In this document: positions 1-10,328 of the stretch, piece by piece | Position numbering within the stretch: position 1 is the stretch's first letter | Layout of the letters: each line of letters opens with the position of its first letter | Translations under genes and position numbers: made by a program | Notes under the pieces: model-generated | The model's input: only the letters and a program-made list of their open reading frames with translations | Database searches by the model: none | Told to the model about the DNA's origin: nothing | Source of the DNA: Bigelowiella natans CCMP2755 | Taxonomy: Eukaryota; Cercozoa; Chlorarachniophyceae | DNA: 37,456 nucleotides | NCBI GenBank assembly: GCA_000320545.1 | Contig: ADNK01003457.1 | Span: forward strand, 1-37,456 | Reading direction: 5' to 3'

Positions 1-59
1 TCTGCTACTCCTGCGCCCGCGAATGGACGCTTTAACAGATCATCAGTGACCTGTATAAT

Positions 60-100
<41 letters not shown>

Positions 101-241
101 CAATAAATATATAAATGTGTGTGTGTGTGTGTGTGCGCGCGCGTGCGCGTGTGCGACATTTAGATATGTGAATATTGTATATACTGTATATACTGATCTA
201 TCAATATATACTAATATTGATATATCATACTACTATTCAGC

Positions 242-280
<39 letters not shown>

Positions 281-698
281 CCATCAGAACTTTGTAGGGT
301 TGAATATTGAAAGCAGTAGGAGCTCTCAATGTCAGTCCCAAGACCTGGGTTCAAAGTAGGAGTAGTAGTATTAAGTACCAACAATATACAATATTAAAAA
401 CAAAAGATGATTGTAGTGATATTAAAACAAAAACTCCTAATCAAAATTAGTATAGATTCTGGCATTAGTAGGTGATAGCAAATAGTAACTATCAAGTGTT
501 TCAGGATAACGTCAAACATGATGATAGGGAAGATCGATTGGGTTAGCCTTTCCTATGCTCTGCTGAATGTAGTATGGAGGAGCTTCTTCTTCTTCTTCTT
601 CTTCTTCTTCTTCTTCTTCTATGAAAATATAAGAAGTATTAAAGATTAATTATTACTTGATTGAGAACTTCATCAGGTATTGCCTTCTTTTCAAACTC
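1..698 (-). CDS. Nitroreductase-family protein, partial (N-terminal exons; runs off the left edge)
   Basis: Three minus-strand exons join in phase 0: 657-698, 282-344 and 1-50, the last cut by the window edge. The joined peptide contains EFEKKAIPDEVLNQ, then RAPTAFNIQPYKVLM, then VTDDLLKR. The pattern 'R.AP(S/T).FN.QP(W/Y)' followed by a V.D..L(K/R) segment is the FMN-binding N-terminal signature of the nitroreductase / FMN-dependent oxidoreductase fold, which reduces substrates with NAD(P)H. Splice sites are AG/GAG..CAA/GTAATAATT, CAG/GTC..ATG/GTAATATAT and CAG/GTC. The start exon was not found; no convincing ATG exon lies between 699 and 1029. The catalytic C-terminal half lies outside the window, so substrate and cell location cannot be judged. 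Both long introns are full of AT, GT and CTT microsatellites. The family call is fairly firm from motif spacing; the exact gene is unknown. Confidence 0.72.
62..279. repeat. Microsatellite cluster (TA)n, (TG)n, (AT)n in the nitroreductase intron
   Basis: Runs of (TA)n at about 62-98, (TG)n with some CG at about 115-150, and (AT)n at about 243-279. The last run abuts the 5' splice site of the minus-strand exon 282-344, so the intron begins GTAATATATAT. Confidence 0.9.
578..620. repeat. (CTT)n trinucleotide microsatellite
   Basis: About 14 uninterrupted CTT/TTC units inside the intron between nitroreductase exons 657-698 and 282-344. Read on the minus strand it is a GAA run. Confidence 0.9.
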
Positions 699-1029
699 CT
701 GCATAAATGGGTATTATGGGAATAGGATTGTGTTATCGAGTAAATGCCATTGAATATTATATATATAGATATATAATTGATATATCATATTTAATATTCG
801 AAAATATGAAAGAGGTGGCCAAACCGTGGTTGTATGCAGATTTGCATAAAGAATTAGTGATCATTAGTAATCATTAGTAATAATGTAATCCTTGAAAAAT
901 TAGTAGTAATAATGAGTAAAGAAAGAATTAATAGTAATAATAATGTCACCTACCACCTCACCAATAGCAACAACAACAACAACAACAACTACTACTACTA
1001 CTACTTCGTCGTATGTTGTTAAGAAGATA

Positions 1030-1550
1030 TCAACCAATCACTGTTACTACTTTCTTGCCGTTATGTGACAGCTTAGCAATAGTAGTAATATTCTCACCCC
1101 CCCTTTTCTTTTTCATCATCATCATCTTCTTCTTAATAATAATATCGTCGTTTAAATATCTCCACATCCATCCACCCTCCCCCCACCTTGCAAGAGAATC
1201 GAGCCAATGTAAGTCTCTTAAAGGCCTGTATGTAGAATAAAGTAGGTGTAAATATTAGTATTTGTTGTTGTTGTTGTTGTTGTTGTTGTTACCACAAAGG
1301 AAGAAACAACAACGATGCGTAGGTTATTTATGTTGATCGACGAGTATAATCCTGTTATTACTATCTCTTCTTCTTCTTCTTCTTCTTCTTCTTCTTCGTC
1401 AATATTAGGTGTTCTTGTGTACCAACCTGAGGCTCGGATCCGTCTAGAATTCTTTCAATCCTACTCATATTGCGTATTCCTGGTGGTGTTGATTAAGATA
1501 TAAGTATTGGTTAATCATCAATAATCTATATTTGATTTGTGGACTACTAT

Positions 1551-1585
<35 letters not shown>

Positions 1586-2366
1586 TTACTACTACTACTA
1601 CTATTACTACTACTACTAGCACTTCAAAACAAACACAAAAACAACAACAGTGTTCCTTCTTCTTCTTCTTCTCTTTCTACATGGTCAATCATGCATTTCA
1701 TACATCATAATCACTATGCTCTGGCTCTTCTTATCCTCATATCTGTATCATTAGGCTACTGACTTACTACTGCTATCACCAATCAATCAATCAGCACATG
1801 GGTTGTTGTATGTGTGCATGCATGTTGTTATATAGGGTCTCCAGCACCTTTAAAAGGCCTTGGCGCTTGTTCTAAGGATAATAATAATAATGCCACAAGA
1901 TGTTGTTAATAATAATCATCAACCCAACACTTGCAGTAGTACATAACATGCATACATACATGCCTGTGAGATAGGCTGATTTTTATTCTTATTAGTATTA
2001 ATTATAATCATCATCATTAAATATATGATGATTGGTGGTGCTGTCCAAGAAAAAGAGAGAGCAGTGATAATCCATCACTGATGTTTATTCTAATACGACT
2101 CCTCACACAATCAACTTGGATGACATAACAAATGGTTATAACAATGAAAATAGTAAAAATGATAATGATTAAGTAGTATAGTAACAGATAATAAATAATA
2201 ATCGAAGGGCGTCGGGCAGGAAGTAGTATATCTCACCAGGGATAGTGAGTGGTGCTCTGTCCCCTTTCTTCGATTTACGCCCTTTCTTACCCGAGGAGGA
2301 AGGGTTAGATCTGAGGAGGTACATTGTTCAACAACAATAAGGAAGGATTAGATCTGAGGAGGTAGG

Positions 2367-2400
<34 letters not shown>

Positions 2401-2789
2401 ACTCATCGTACTCACACGTCGTCACCACCACCACCACCACCACCACCATATTCCTCTTGTTCTCCAGCAACAAGCTCCTTACATGCATCATCACTCAAGT
2501 ATTATAACAACTATGCTTCCTCTACTTTGTTCCAACAACACTATGGCACGTGAAGGATACAAGACAGTATGAATAAATAATAATAATAAATAAACAATAA
2601 TAACGTGCAAATAATCAGCATATGTTCTTCTTTTTCTTCTTCTCCTTACGGTTGCTCAGATGATGCTGCCTCTGCTAAGAAAAATATAAAACGATGATTA
2701 TCACATAGCCGTTATTCGAGTGACAATAGCAGGTCTTACTACTTAGCCATCAAGTCAATATTTAATCACCACCACTACCACCACCACAC

Positions 2790-2823
<34 letters not shown>

Positions 2824-3498
2824 TGTCCAAGAAATATCAATGTAGCAGTACCAGAGCTACTTGATTCGTCTGAACTACCAGCACCGCCACCACCACCACC
2901 ACCACCACCACCACTCTTTGGCATTGGTTTGCCAAGGACCCTGTTGGATGACGAGAGGAGAAGAAAGAGAGAAATAACAACAAATAATAATCATCATCAT
3001 CAGCGGTGGCAGCAACGGCACTCCTAACATTGACGTGAGGCAGAGAAAATGAAAGGGGCTTTTGATGAGTGTGCGGCATCGATGACAAAACTTATGATTC
3101 CTATTTTGCTACTGATAAAGAAGATGGATGGATTCTCCTCACTTGAAATAATACTCTTCCTCTGTCATTTTCTTGCCGTCTCTATCCACGTATACAGGAC
3201 TATCCAAGTCTTCTCCATCGCTCTCCCATTCGTCAGAATCTGCCCACATTGTGTGTAATGAAGAAGAAAGAGCAGCATGCAAAGTTAGGAGAATCAATGA
3301 CAATACGGTCTATAGTTATTTTGCTTTTAGATGATGGCGATAAAGATGATGATGCGTTTATTTGGAAAAAAAAACAATAAATGGGCTGGCAAGGGTATTA
3401 TTATTATTACCATCATCAACAGACTCAAAAGGGTCTTTTGAGGGATCTACTGCCGATCTAACTGCTAATCTTGCTGCTCTTCCAAGATGCGCCACCTG
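1030..3498 (-). CDS. Unrecognised low-complexity protein (C-terminal 10 exons modelled; 5' part unresolved)
   Basis: Ten minus-strand exons keep one open frame: 3411-3498, 3143-3239, 3029-3100, 2852-2940, 2650-2674, 2237-2310, 1848-1871, 1427-1479, 1187-1225 and 1030-1071 (TGA at 1030-1032). Phases agree at every junction, including the 24- and 25-nt micro-exons. In order the protein has a helical start (VAHLGRAARLAVRSAVDPS), an acidic stretch (DDDSDEWESDGEDLDSP), a CHRC pair, about nine glycines encoded by a (CAC)n repeat, a Ser/Glu-rich part, a basic GKKGRKSKKGDR patch and the end KKVVTVIG. I recognise no family. The acidic-then-basic layout suggests a nuclear or RNA-associated protein, which is inference only. 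Upstream coding-like exons exist (for example 3962-4014, reading IDGKQGEGSSKVRVVTPR) but I could not join them in phase. The TGA end is modest evidence; the gene could continue leftward. Confidence 0.5.
2298..2364. repeat. Two 24-bp direct copies spanning a 3' splice site
   Basis: Positions 2298-2321 and 2341-2364 match at 23 of 24 bases (ggaagggttagatctgagg versus ggaaggattagatctgagg). On the minus strand each copy carries CCTCCTCAG/ATCTAA, the acceptor of the exon ending at 2310. Use of the outer copy would meet an in-frame TAA, so it looks like a decoy acceptor. Confidence 0.8.
2366..2450. repeat. (CAT)n and (CAC)n microsatellites
   Basis: A (CAT)n run at about 2368-2401 is followed by (CAC)n at about 2424-2449, in an intron of the minus-strand low-complexity gene. 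Similar runs lie at 2790-2823 (CAT) and 2886-2914 (CAC); the last is inside an exon and encodes poly-Gly. Confidence 0.85.
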
Positions 3499-4805
3499 CT
3501 AATAGATAGCGGTATTCATTGCAATTCAAACATACTGGTGGTGTAAATTGTAGTAGCTGCATGGTGATGGTGATGGTGATGGTGATGGTGATGATAACAT
3601 ATTGTAATTGATGTGTGACAACAGTTTTTAAAAACTAGGTGTTTTAGTACATGTGGAGGAGTAGATTTCGCTTCGACCACGGATGAACGAGAGGGCAATT
3701 GCCAGAGTGAAGGCTTGGACCACGGGACGACATTACTAATAGCATTTATTATTCATCCATCGATGGTGGGTGGTGGTGGTAAACAAGATGTCTGTCAAAC
3801 AATGGATGATGATGATGATGATGATCTCTTGTTGCGTGCCAATCAATATGACGTAACAACCACAAGGTTAGGCATTGTTCCTTCAAAATGTAGATCGATG
3901 TTTTTATCTTAATAATGCGTATAGCAGTAGTATTAGTTAGAACAACATATTTCTCCTACACCGAGGAGTAACAACTCTGACCTTGCTGCTGCCCTCGCCC
4001 TGCTTACCGTCGATCTAAAATAATGCATCGATGTTCTGATAATCGGAATCATGGGGTATCTATCATCCCAGCAAAAATTTCGAAGATGACATTAAGGAAA
4101 GTGTGAAAACAGGTACAGATATTGTTTGTTACCTTGGTGTAATGGCGGCTACTTCAGCCTTACTACTGCTACTATTGCTGACAACAATTGAAACAGCTGC
4201 CATAGTAATGAAGAGGAATGCTAGCAAGAGTGTCTTTGCCTTCATTCTAGTAGGTCCAGCACCACCAGTAGCAGTAGTAGGAGCAGTAGCAATGTTACGA
4301 TGATACGGTTGTTGTCGTTGCAGCACCTCCATCATCATCATCTTTCTGATCAGACACAGCTCTGCTTTATATCGCACGTTCACTTCTCTTATCTTTCATT
4401 GGTTCGTAGAGACCAAGAAATCATGATAATAGCCTATAATATGTATATGCGACAACCATACCGTCATGTCGTCATTCATTAATCTAAGCGACCGAAAAAA
4501 TAGGAAGTAACATGCTCCCAACACGATGTGACTGGATGTGGGAATGGTTGAAAAGCTTGTCGTAATCATGAAAAGGAGAAGATTCATCTGATTTATTGGA
4601 TTCTTTGATAATTACGATGTCGCAGGCTTTGATTGTCATCCTTTTGGATAATGAAGGAGTTAATGACTGGCAAGGCCTCTGAACCCATCATCGCCACCAT
4701 TCTGTGAAGGAGGTGAGGAGGAGGAGGAGGGCGAGTGCAGTCAATCAACTTCATTGAGCTGCAGCAGGAAAATCGACCGGATCCGTATCTACTGGGCAGA
4801 TCCAA
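3499..4805 (-). other. Probable 5' exons of the minus-strand low-complexity gene, not resolved
   Basis: Several minus-strand stretches look coding but do not join into one certain model. 3962-4014 has good AG and GTGTAG borders and reads IDGKQGEGSSKVRVVTPR. 4133-4341 is open from an ATG and includes a membrane-like TLLLAFLFITMAAVSIVV, ending at a GTAACA donor; the same DNA can alternatively be cut into two small exons in another frame (KDDDDGGAATTTT and NEGKDTLASIPLHYYG). A segment near 4500-4580 reads ESSPFHDYDKLFNHSHIQSH. The gene probably starts within 4.3-4.8 kb, divergent from the plus gene at 4909. Confidence 0.3.
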
Positions 4806-4908
4806 CGAAAATTGAACATTGTTGCGAAGGGAGAATCTTTCTCCGCTAGCAGTACTAACTACAAACAGAGACTAGCATTCACTTACTAGAAGAACAACGC
4901 ATAGCAAT

Positions 4909-5018
4909 ATGTCTTCTCCTGCAAACGGTACCACTACTACTACAACTGTTGATTCTACATCAGCAGCCAAACCAGGTAACAGGAGGCCAGCAACCATATA
5001 CAGTCACACACACACACA

Positions 5019-5060
<42 letters not shown>

Positions 5061-5635
5061 TTCAGAGACAGAAAGAGAGAGAGAGAGAGATGTACAGAGA
5101 CAGAAAGAGAGAGGAATGTTAATTGTTTATCCCTCACTTGGGATTTATGAAATATCCTTTCTCATGAAATATTCAAAGAATTTTAATTTCTTTACATCTG
5201 TATACCCTCGGTGCGGGAGAATAATTAATACTTAATAACATCTCCGTAATGCTGTATTGATAGCAATGACAAAGATAACTGAAGAGGAAGGGGAGTGTTT
5301 GAATAGATGCATGAAGATCGCTGGTACTCATGCGTTAGCAGGGGCAACGCTTGGCTTAGGTGTATCAGGGATTGCAGGTAGTGATGATAACCGCCGTATA
5401 CTACAACATATAGCTAATTTGAGCTAAAATGCATTTAGTATACGGTTGTAATCGATATCACACATCGGTGATGCTCAGCTGATTACTTCAAATTATATCT
5501 CCCCCTCCTACTAGCTCGAAGAATGCGAGTACCTGGATTAAGCAGCGCAGTACTTATATCGGCTTCAGGACTTGCTGGTGGATTGACAGGTTTGGCCTAT
5601 TCGACGAAGGTATCAAAATATATCAATATCAATAT

Positions 5636-5692
<57 letters not shown>

Positions 5693-6027
5693 TTATACAG
5701 ATTTGTACCCATATGTAAATTTACGTAAATATAATATTTGGGGCTATGTACTTGGGATCGGGGTTGAAAGAATGATGATCTAAAACCTAGTTTGTTCAGG
5801 TCTGTATGGAAGAAATAATGCAGCTGGACAGACGATCTCTCGTGAAGCGGCAGCTTGTAGGAGTGTAAGTTCAATTCGTAATTTTTCACACTTTTAGGGG
5901 TGTATTTATGCTCTTCTTCTTTTTCTTTTTCTTCTTCTTAATTATGTATTAACATCGTGTTGCCTGTATCAGACTTTGTCAGTGGAATCCAGGTATGGCA
6001 GAAGCTATTGAACAAGCTCGGAAGTAG
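4909..6027 (+). CDS. Small membrane protein resembling the OCIA domain (131 aa, 5 exons)
   Basis: Exons 4909-4975, 5264-5377, 5515-5609, 5800-5864 and 5973-6027 (TAG) join in phase, giving 131 residues. The N-terminus is a Thr/Ser-rich tail. Then come TEEEGECLNRCMKIAGTHAL, a glycine-rich hydrophobic segment (AGATLGLGVSGIAA), a basic turn (ARRMRVPG), a second glycine-rich segment (AVLISASGLAGGLTGLAYSTK), CMEEI and a short C-terminus. This order (acidic start, Cys, two small-residue-rich helices, Y.K.C..E after the second) matches the OCIA domain of mitochondrial and endosomal OCIAD1/2, but identity is low and the call is inference. Signal for an organelle inner membrane is not proven. Introns contain (CA)n(GA)n and a long (AT)n. 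An alternative start is the Met at the beginning of exon 2 (MTKITEEE). Confidence 0.6.
5003..5112 (+). repeat. (CA)n(GA)n compound microsatellite in intron 1
   Basis: (CA)n at about 5006-5021 runs into (GA)n at 5023-5058, with further GA runs to about 5112. It sits just after the first 5' splice site of the OCIA-like gene. Confidence 0.9.
5634..5690 (+). repeat. (AT)n microsatellite in intron 3 of the OCIA-like gene
   Basis: ATCAATATCAATATC repeats grade into about 25 AT units directly downstream of the exon 3 donor (AAG/GTATCAAAAT). Confidence 0.9.
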
Positions 6028-7132
6028 ATATCATCATCATCGCCTCATAGAAAGAGCGAGAGAGCGATTAGTAATAATACATGTCCTTGTCTGACTTCAA
6101 ATGATCGGATTTCTATACGTGTATGCATTCACTCTTCTGTGTCTGCTGCTGTGTGCTTGTGGCGCGCATTCGCCATAAATGGAATTGCTACATTGCCAGT
6201 ATGGATGATGGGAATTCTACTTATATTTAACCTAGCATCGCATGGTAGCCGACCTATATTGCGAATCGAACGACAGTCGAGTACTAGTAGCTAGAGCGAT
6301 ACGCAAACAACGCACAGTGCGTGTGCTGCGCAGTGCCTGGTAGCCGTCGTAGCCACGACGCTGCATATACAGCTGGCACGTATACACCTCAGCTAGCTCA
6401 GGCTACAGCTAGCGTCCAGTATGTACAGAGAGCACTTCTCTCCTACGTGCACACATATCTAGATATGCACGGCCGTCGTCCCGCGCCACCTAGCTAGCTA
6501 GCCACATGCACACGTACATAATGCTTGTTTCTTTGGATTTGCACCATGTTCATCTTCATGGCTAGATGCTAGATATAGATGGGATCACGTATACGTGAGG
6601 ATGCGTGCATTTGATGCTAGCATCGCTAGATCGCATAGACAGTGCGCGCTACATGCAGGTGCAAGCCGCCACGTCTAGACGTACAGCACAGCTAGACAGC
6701 GTGTATTGTGATGTTCGCGTGATAACACACACACCACGTAAACGGATTACAGAATGACGGCACATGCAAATCACTTATACACTACCTATGTTGCCATGGA
6801 GCGCAGCACCACTACTACTGCTACTGCTACTACTACTACTACTAAGATCACGACTACTGCGTCTATTATCAGCAATAATATTGTAGAATACTCAATAATG
6901 AATAAATTAAATAACAAGGAGGCTAAAGAGTAGCTCCTGAGACAGCAGCAGCCATTCGTATACTATGATGTGCCCTACCGCATGGCTCTATCACTTCTGT
7001 AGCAGTAGTTACGTTGATGGTGATACCGCTGTTGTCACACGAAAAGACTTCCATACAGCTGGCTGTTGCTTAGCTGTATGGATGAATAAAATGTAGTTGT
7101 TATTGCATAATATCATCACATGAACTAAGCTC
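6028..7132. other. Tail-to-tail intergenic space with CTAG-rich island 1 (core about 6231-6700)
   Basis: Lies between the stops of the OCIA-like gene (+) and the PsbP-like gene (-). From about 6120 to 6730 microsatellites vanish and composition becomes balanced. I count 15 CTAG tetramers in 6231-6700 (about 2 expected), many inside GCTAGC or CTAGCTAG, plus many TGCA, ACGT and GCGC. No open frame or known element was seen. Short (CTA)n runs return at about 6815-6842. Confidence 0.75.
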
Positions 7133-7489
7133 TCAGTAACCACAAAGTTGGAAACACTCGTCAAACACTGCAAATGCTGCAAAGCAACATGATGATAATA
7201 ATGACTGTATACACTACTACTACTCTACTACTTACTACTACTACCGAAATTGCCCCACTGGTCCAAATTTGTCCTAGCAACGAAACGAAAGAGCTTCCCC
7301 TTTCATCATCATCAGTTTATTGCATTGCATGCAGCAAAGATACGAATCATTATGATTGGAATACGGACAAAACTAAAAATTGATGATGCTGTGATCATTC
7401 ACCTCAGCAACTGTTGTAGAAACATATGCGAGGGTTTTGATGGGACATTGTCCTGTGTAATACACAGACACACACATACACACGCACGC

Positions 7490-7560
<71 letters not shown>

Positions 7561-8677
7561 AGTCTTATATTTGAATACTAAAAATAATTTCTGCATAGAT
7601 TGACATTGTTTGCTCAATGTGATAGTAGTATAAAATGATGATTGATGATTGTACAAACCCCAGGCGTACTAGTATAAAATGATGATTGATGATTTTACGA
7701 ACCCCAGGCGTACTTGGATTCTTCGTAGCTACACTTCCTAGAGAATAGGTTGTTTATAACAACAAAGAACGAATTGTTTCAATTTCTTCGATTGCAGCTC
7801 TCTTCACTCTTATCTCTCGCATCAATTAACATTAAAAATAAAAAAATACATGTATGTATTAGTTAATATCAATATCGATATATTATATTATTTTGCAAAT
7901 CCCTCCTTTCTATGAATGACGACACGCCTTTATATCGTCCTATTATTGTTCTTCTTCTTATTATTATTATTATTACTTTGGAGAGAAGGCAAGCTTATAA
8001 TCGTAGTATTTGACCCCATTTTCATCTAGCCGGATATCCACTCCCATCAAATCAGCCTGTTAATTATTGTTGCATCATCATCATCATCTTCTTCTTCTTC
8101 TTCATCATCATCCGTCATCAATTACGCTCATGTAAGGAGAAAACTACCTCGTTAACATACAAAATGCTGCATGATCTGTCACATTCCTACGACTACTAGT
8201 ACTACGACGTTCGTTCTGAACAATAGCATACTTACTTCTTTGAGCTCTGTATCATCCTTTGTAATCATCTGGATGTAGCGATCGCTCTCAGGGCGTCCAA
8301 AGTCGCTTACTGATGCTTCCTGTTAGATGGTGGAAGAATGAATTATGAATATGCATGTTGTTGGACAATGGTTCTTCTTCTTCTTCTTCTTCTTCTTCTT
8401 CTTCTTCTTCTTCTTGTAATAATCTAACATATTACACCGACAATGACTTACAGAAACAGGAAAAGAAGAGATCTCGATACGTGAGAACACCGCGTTGTCA
8501 CTGATAGGTTCCTGATTTATTCCATAATTATAGCATATCTGTACATATTGCTAAGGATGGGGCTGTTGATGCTGCTGGTGCCGATGAAATTGTGATGATG
8601 AGTGATGATTATTATCGTCATGAGATAATTGAAGATGAGGACGGTTATAGTACGTACTTCAGGCTAATACATACAAT

Positions 8678-8721
<44 letters not shown>

Positions 8722-9267
8722 TGTTATACTACTACAACAACTTACTTCTACTTCTACTCCTACTACTACTATTATCTAATTCTACTACCTTTAACAGAAT
8801 CCAATTCTTCATGCTACCTGAACAATTTACCATAACACAATAACAAAAACAACAGCAAAGTTAGTGATATTTAATATCGTAAAATGAAGCACAAAGCTAT
8901 TGGCAGAAAATATTTATCTATTTGTATAGAATGTATTCACTAATGCGACACCCGTATACTCTTCGATAGGGTATATCTTCTATAGCCCCCCTTTTCATCA
9001 CCCTATATTACTTACTATACTACTGTTTTCTACGATTACTACCACTACCTTCGTTGTTTACTTCTGTTTGTGTCATTTTCCAGACTCTGGGATACTCAAA
9101 TCGAGCCTGGATGTAGAAGCAGAAAAAAGTGTAAGTACCTGTCCTAGTCATCATTCTTCAATCTCACACTCGTGCTTCTCAAAATGACGAATAAATGCAA
9201 TTTGGAAAGGTATTAGATTATAATTATGAATATTTCACAATGGTGCCAAAGAAGCCGTAGTATATGA

Positions 9268-9307
<40 letters not shown>

Positions 9308-9537
9308 CGGCCTTAGAGCCTCCTCCTGGTGTGAATGTTTCCACTTCATTATCAGCTCCCTGCTCAGGGTCAAGATTATACTGATCCTAGGAGGAGGAGA
9401 AGGAGAAGAAGAAGGGTAACAAGAAGAAAAAGATGATAGAAGGAATGGTGTAGGGAACAAAGAAGTGAATGAGAGAAGGAGCAAAAGAGGATAGTGCAGG
9501 GGAAACGAGGAGTTGGAGGAGAAATATATACATATTG

Positions 9538-9587
<50 letters not shown>

Positions 9588-10216
9588 GATCAAGCAACTA
9601 TCGCTAAACATAATCACGACACAATAAGGGAACTCATGCAGCATCACCACAGGACAGGGGTGGGCTGGTAGTAGTAGGGTATTTAATATATCCAAAACGC
9701 ATTGCTGAGACTGACCACATTGCCAATAGCAGTGCTCGCACCACGGGCAGAAAGAATAGGTGAATTCGTGGCGGAAAGGCCAAGATTGAGGGCGAGAATC
9801 GGTAAAACTCCTCGAAGGATTCTACTTCGGGTGACTAGTTGTGATAGTAGAGGAGCATTTATTTTATATCATCATGTATGTAGCACTGATTTCTATCACA
9901 CTCGAATAATTAGCACTTACCTTGCACACCATCGCCCACCATTGTATCATCTCTATTTGAGCTTAGTCTTCTAACTCTTCTCCTCGACGGAATGTCTCGG
10001 ATATATCGGTGTCTTGACAGAGCAGAGCTGCTGCAAGTCTATGGATGCACAATTATGGTGAGTTAAAATCCTATTCATGAGTTGGTACACACTTACCTTC
10101 CCTGTGGATGCTTGCTTATAGCAAATTTGACCAATATTGTGGCGGCCAATGACGGAACTACCCCCATAAACAGCCATGAGCAGCGTCTGGACGACGTAGA
10201 CGTGGAGGAGGTGCAT
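7133..10216 (-). CDS. PsbP-domain thylakoid-lumen protein with bipartite plastid leader (310 aa, 13 exons)
   Basis: Exons from right to left: 10097-10216, 9921-10038, 9716-9834, 9306-9386, 9049-9106, 8789-8817, 8452-8511, 8236-8319, 7977-8056, 7703-7737, 7403-7452, 7245-7299 and 7133-7176 (TGA). All 12 junctions agree in phase (933 nt). Residues 1-20 (HLLHVYVVQTLLMAVYGG) look like an ER signal peptide. An Arg/Ser-rich transit-like stretch follows, then a hydrophobic segment at about 88-101 (GVLPILALNLGLSA) suited to lumen import. The PsbP domain starts near residue 147 (RFEYPRVWKM) and continues with VFSRIEISSFPVS, SDFGRPESDRYIQ, GVKYYDYKLAF, TTVAEGKLFRFVARTN and DQW. PsbP-like proteins assist photosystem assembly in the lumen; which subtype this is cannot be told. 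An inner Met at residue 14 is an alternative start but would lose the signal peptide. Confidence 0.78.
7485..7561. repeat. (GA)n microsatellite in a PsbP-like intron
   Basis: About 35 GA units with two AAAGA interruptions, between exons 7403-7452 and 7703-7737. A CA-rich stretch precedes it at about 7463-7489. Confidence 0.9.
7627..7714. repeat. Tandem duplication of 44 bp spanning an exon end and its 5' splice site
   Basis: 7627-7670 and 7671-7714 are adjacent 44-bp copies differing at two bases. On the minus strand the right copy contains the last 12 nt of exon 7703-7737 and its donor (TGGG/GTTCGT). The left copy repeats the same exon end and a second donor (TGGG/GTTTGT). Retaining the extra unit would put a TAA in frame straight after the first donor. 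Confidence 0.9.
8370..8416. repeat. (CTT)n microsatellite
   Basis: About 15 TTC units in the PsbP-like intron between exons 8236-8319 and 8452-8511. Confidence 0.9.
8679..8719. repeat. (AT)n microsatellite
   Basis: About 20 AT units in the intron between PsbP-like exons 8452-8511 and 8789-8817. Confidence 0.9.
9269..9305. repeat. (AC)n microsatellite that forms a 5' splice site
   Basis: About 18 AC units end exactly at the exon 9306-9386 border. On the minus strand the intron therefore begins GTGTGTGTG, so the repeat itself supplies the GT donor of the PsbP-like gene. Confidence 0.85.
9536..9590. repeat. (AT)n microsatellite
   Basis: About 25 AT units, with a TTATAT break near 9575, in the intron between PsbP-like exons 9306-9386 and 9716-9834. 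Confidence 0.9.
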
Positions 10217-10252
10217 GTGGCAAGGATGGGTTCTTCAAAGCCGAAAAAGTTA

Positions 10253-10328
10253 CGGAATCCAGGCGGTAATCTTCGGAATCCATACACTATTAATCGGCAT
10301 CCAGACTACTACAAAGTATGGATTCCGA
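10253..10328. promoter_or_regulatory. Cluster of three CGGAATCC sites forming a 13-bp inverted repeat
   Basis: CGGAATCCA occurs at 10253-10261 and 10274-10282, and inverted at 10319-10327. The inner pair extends to a perfect 13-bp inverted repeat (TCGGAATCCATAC at 10273-10285 against 10316-10328, loop 30 nt). It lies just upstream of the PsbP-like start in the head-to-head space shared with the sulfatase. A dimeric-regulator site or a 5'-UTR hairpin are both possible; neither is proven. Confidence 0.45.

Noticed and set aside
117-359. Open frame made of VCV and YIY repeats
   Set aside because: It is a translation of (TG)n and (AT)n microsatellites and overlaps a nitroreductase exon on the other strand.
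527-572. Minus-strand exon-like stretch QSIGKANPIDLPYHH between nitroreductase exons
   Set aside because: The flanking exons join directly into the nitroreductase pattern (VLNQ followed by VLGLTLRAP). Inserting this segment would break it.
6480-6500. CTAGCTAGCTAG string considered as a transposon end
   Set aside because: No matching inverted end, target duplication or transposase frame was found around any of the islands.
9702-9974. Plus-strand open frame of 90 codons
   Set aside because: It is antisense to two PsbP-like exons that fit in phase and carry the lumen leader.
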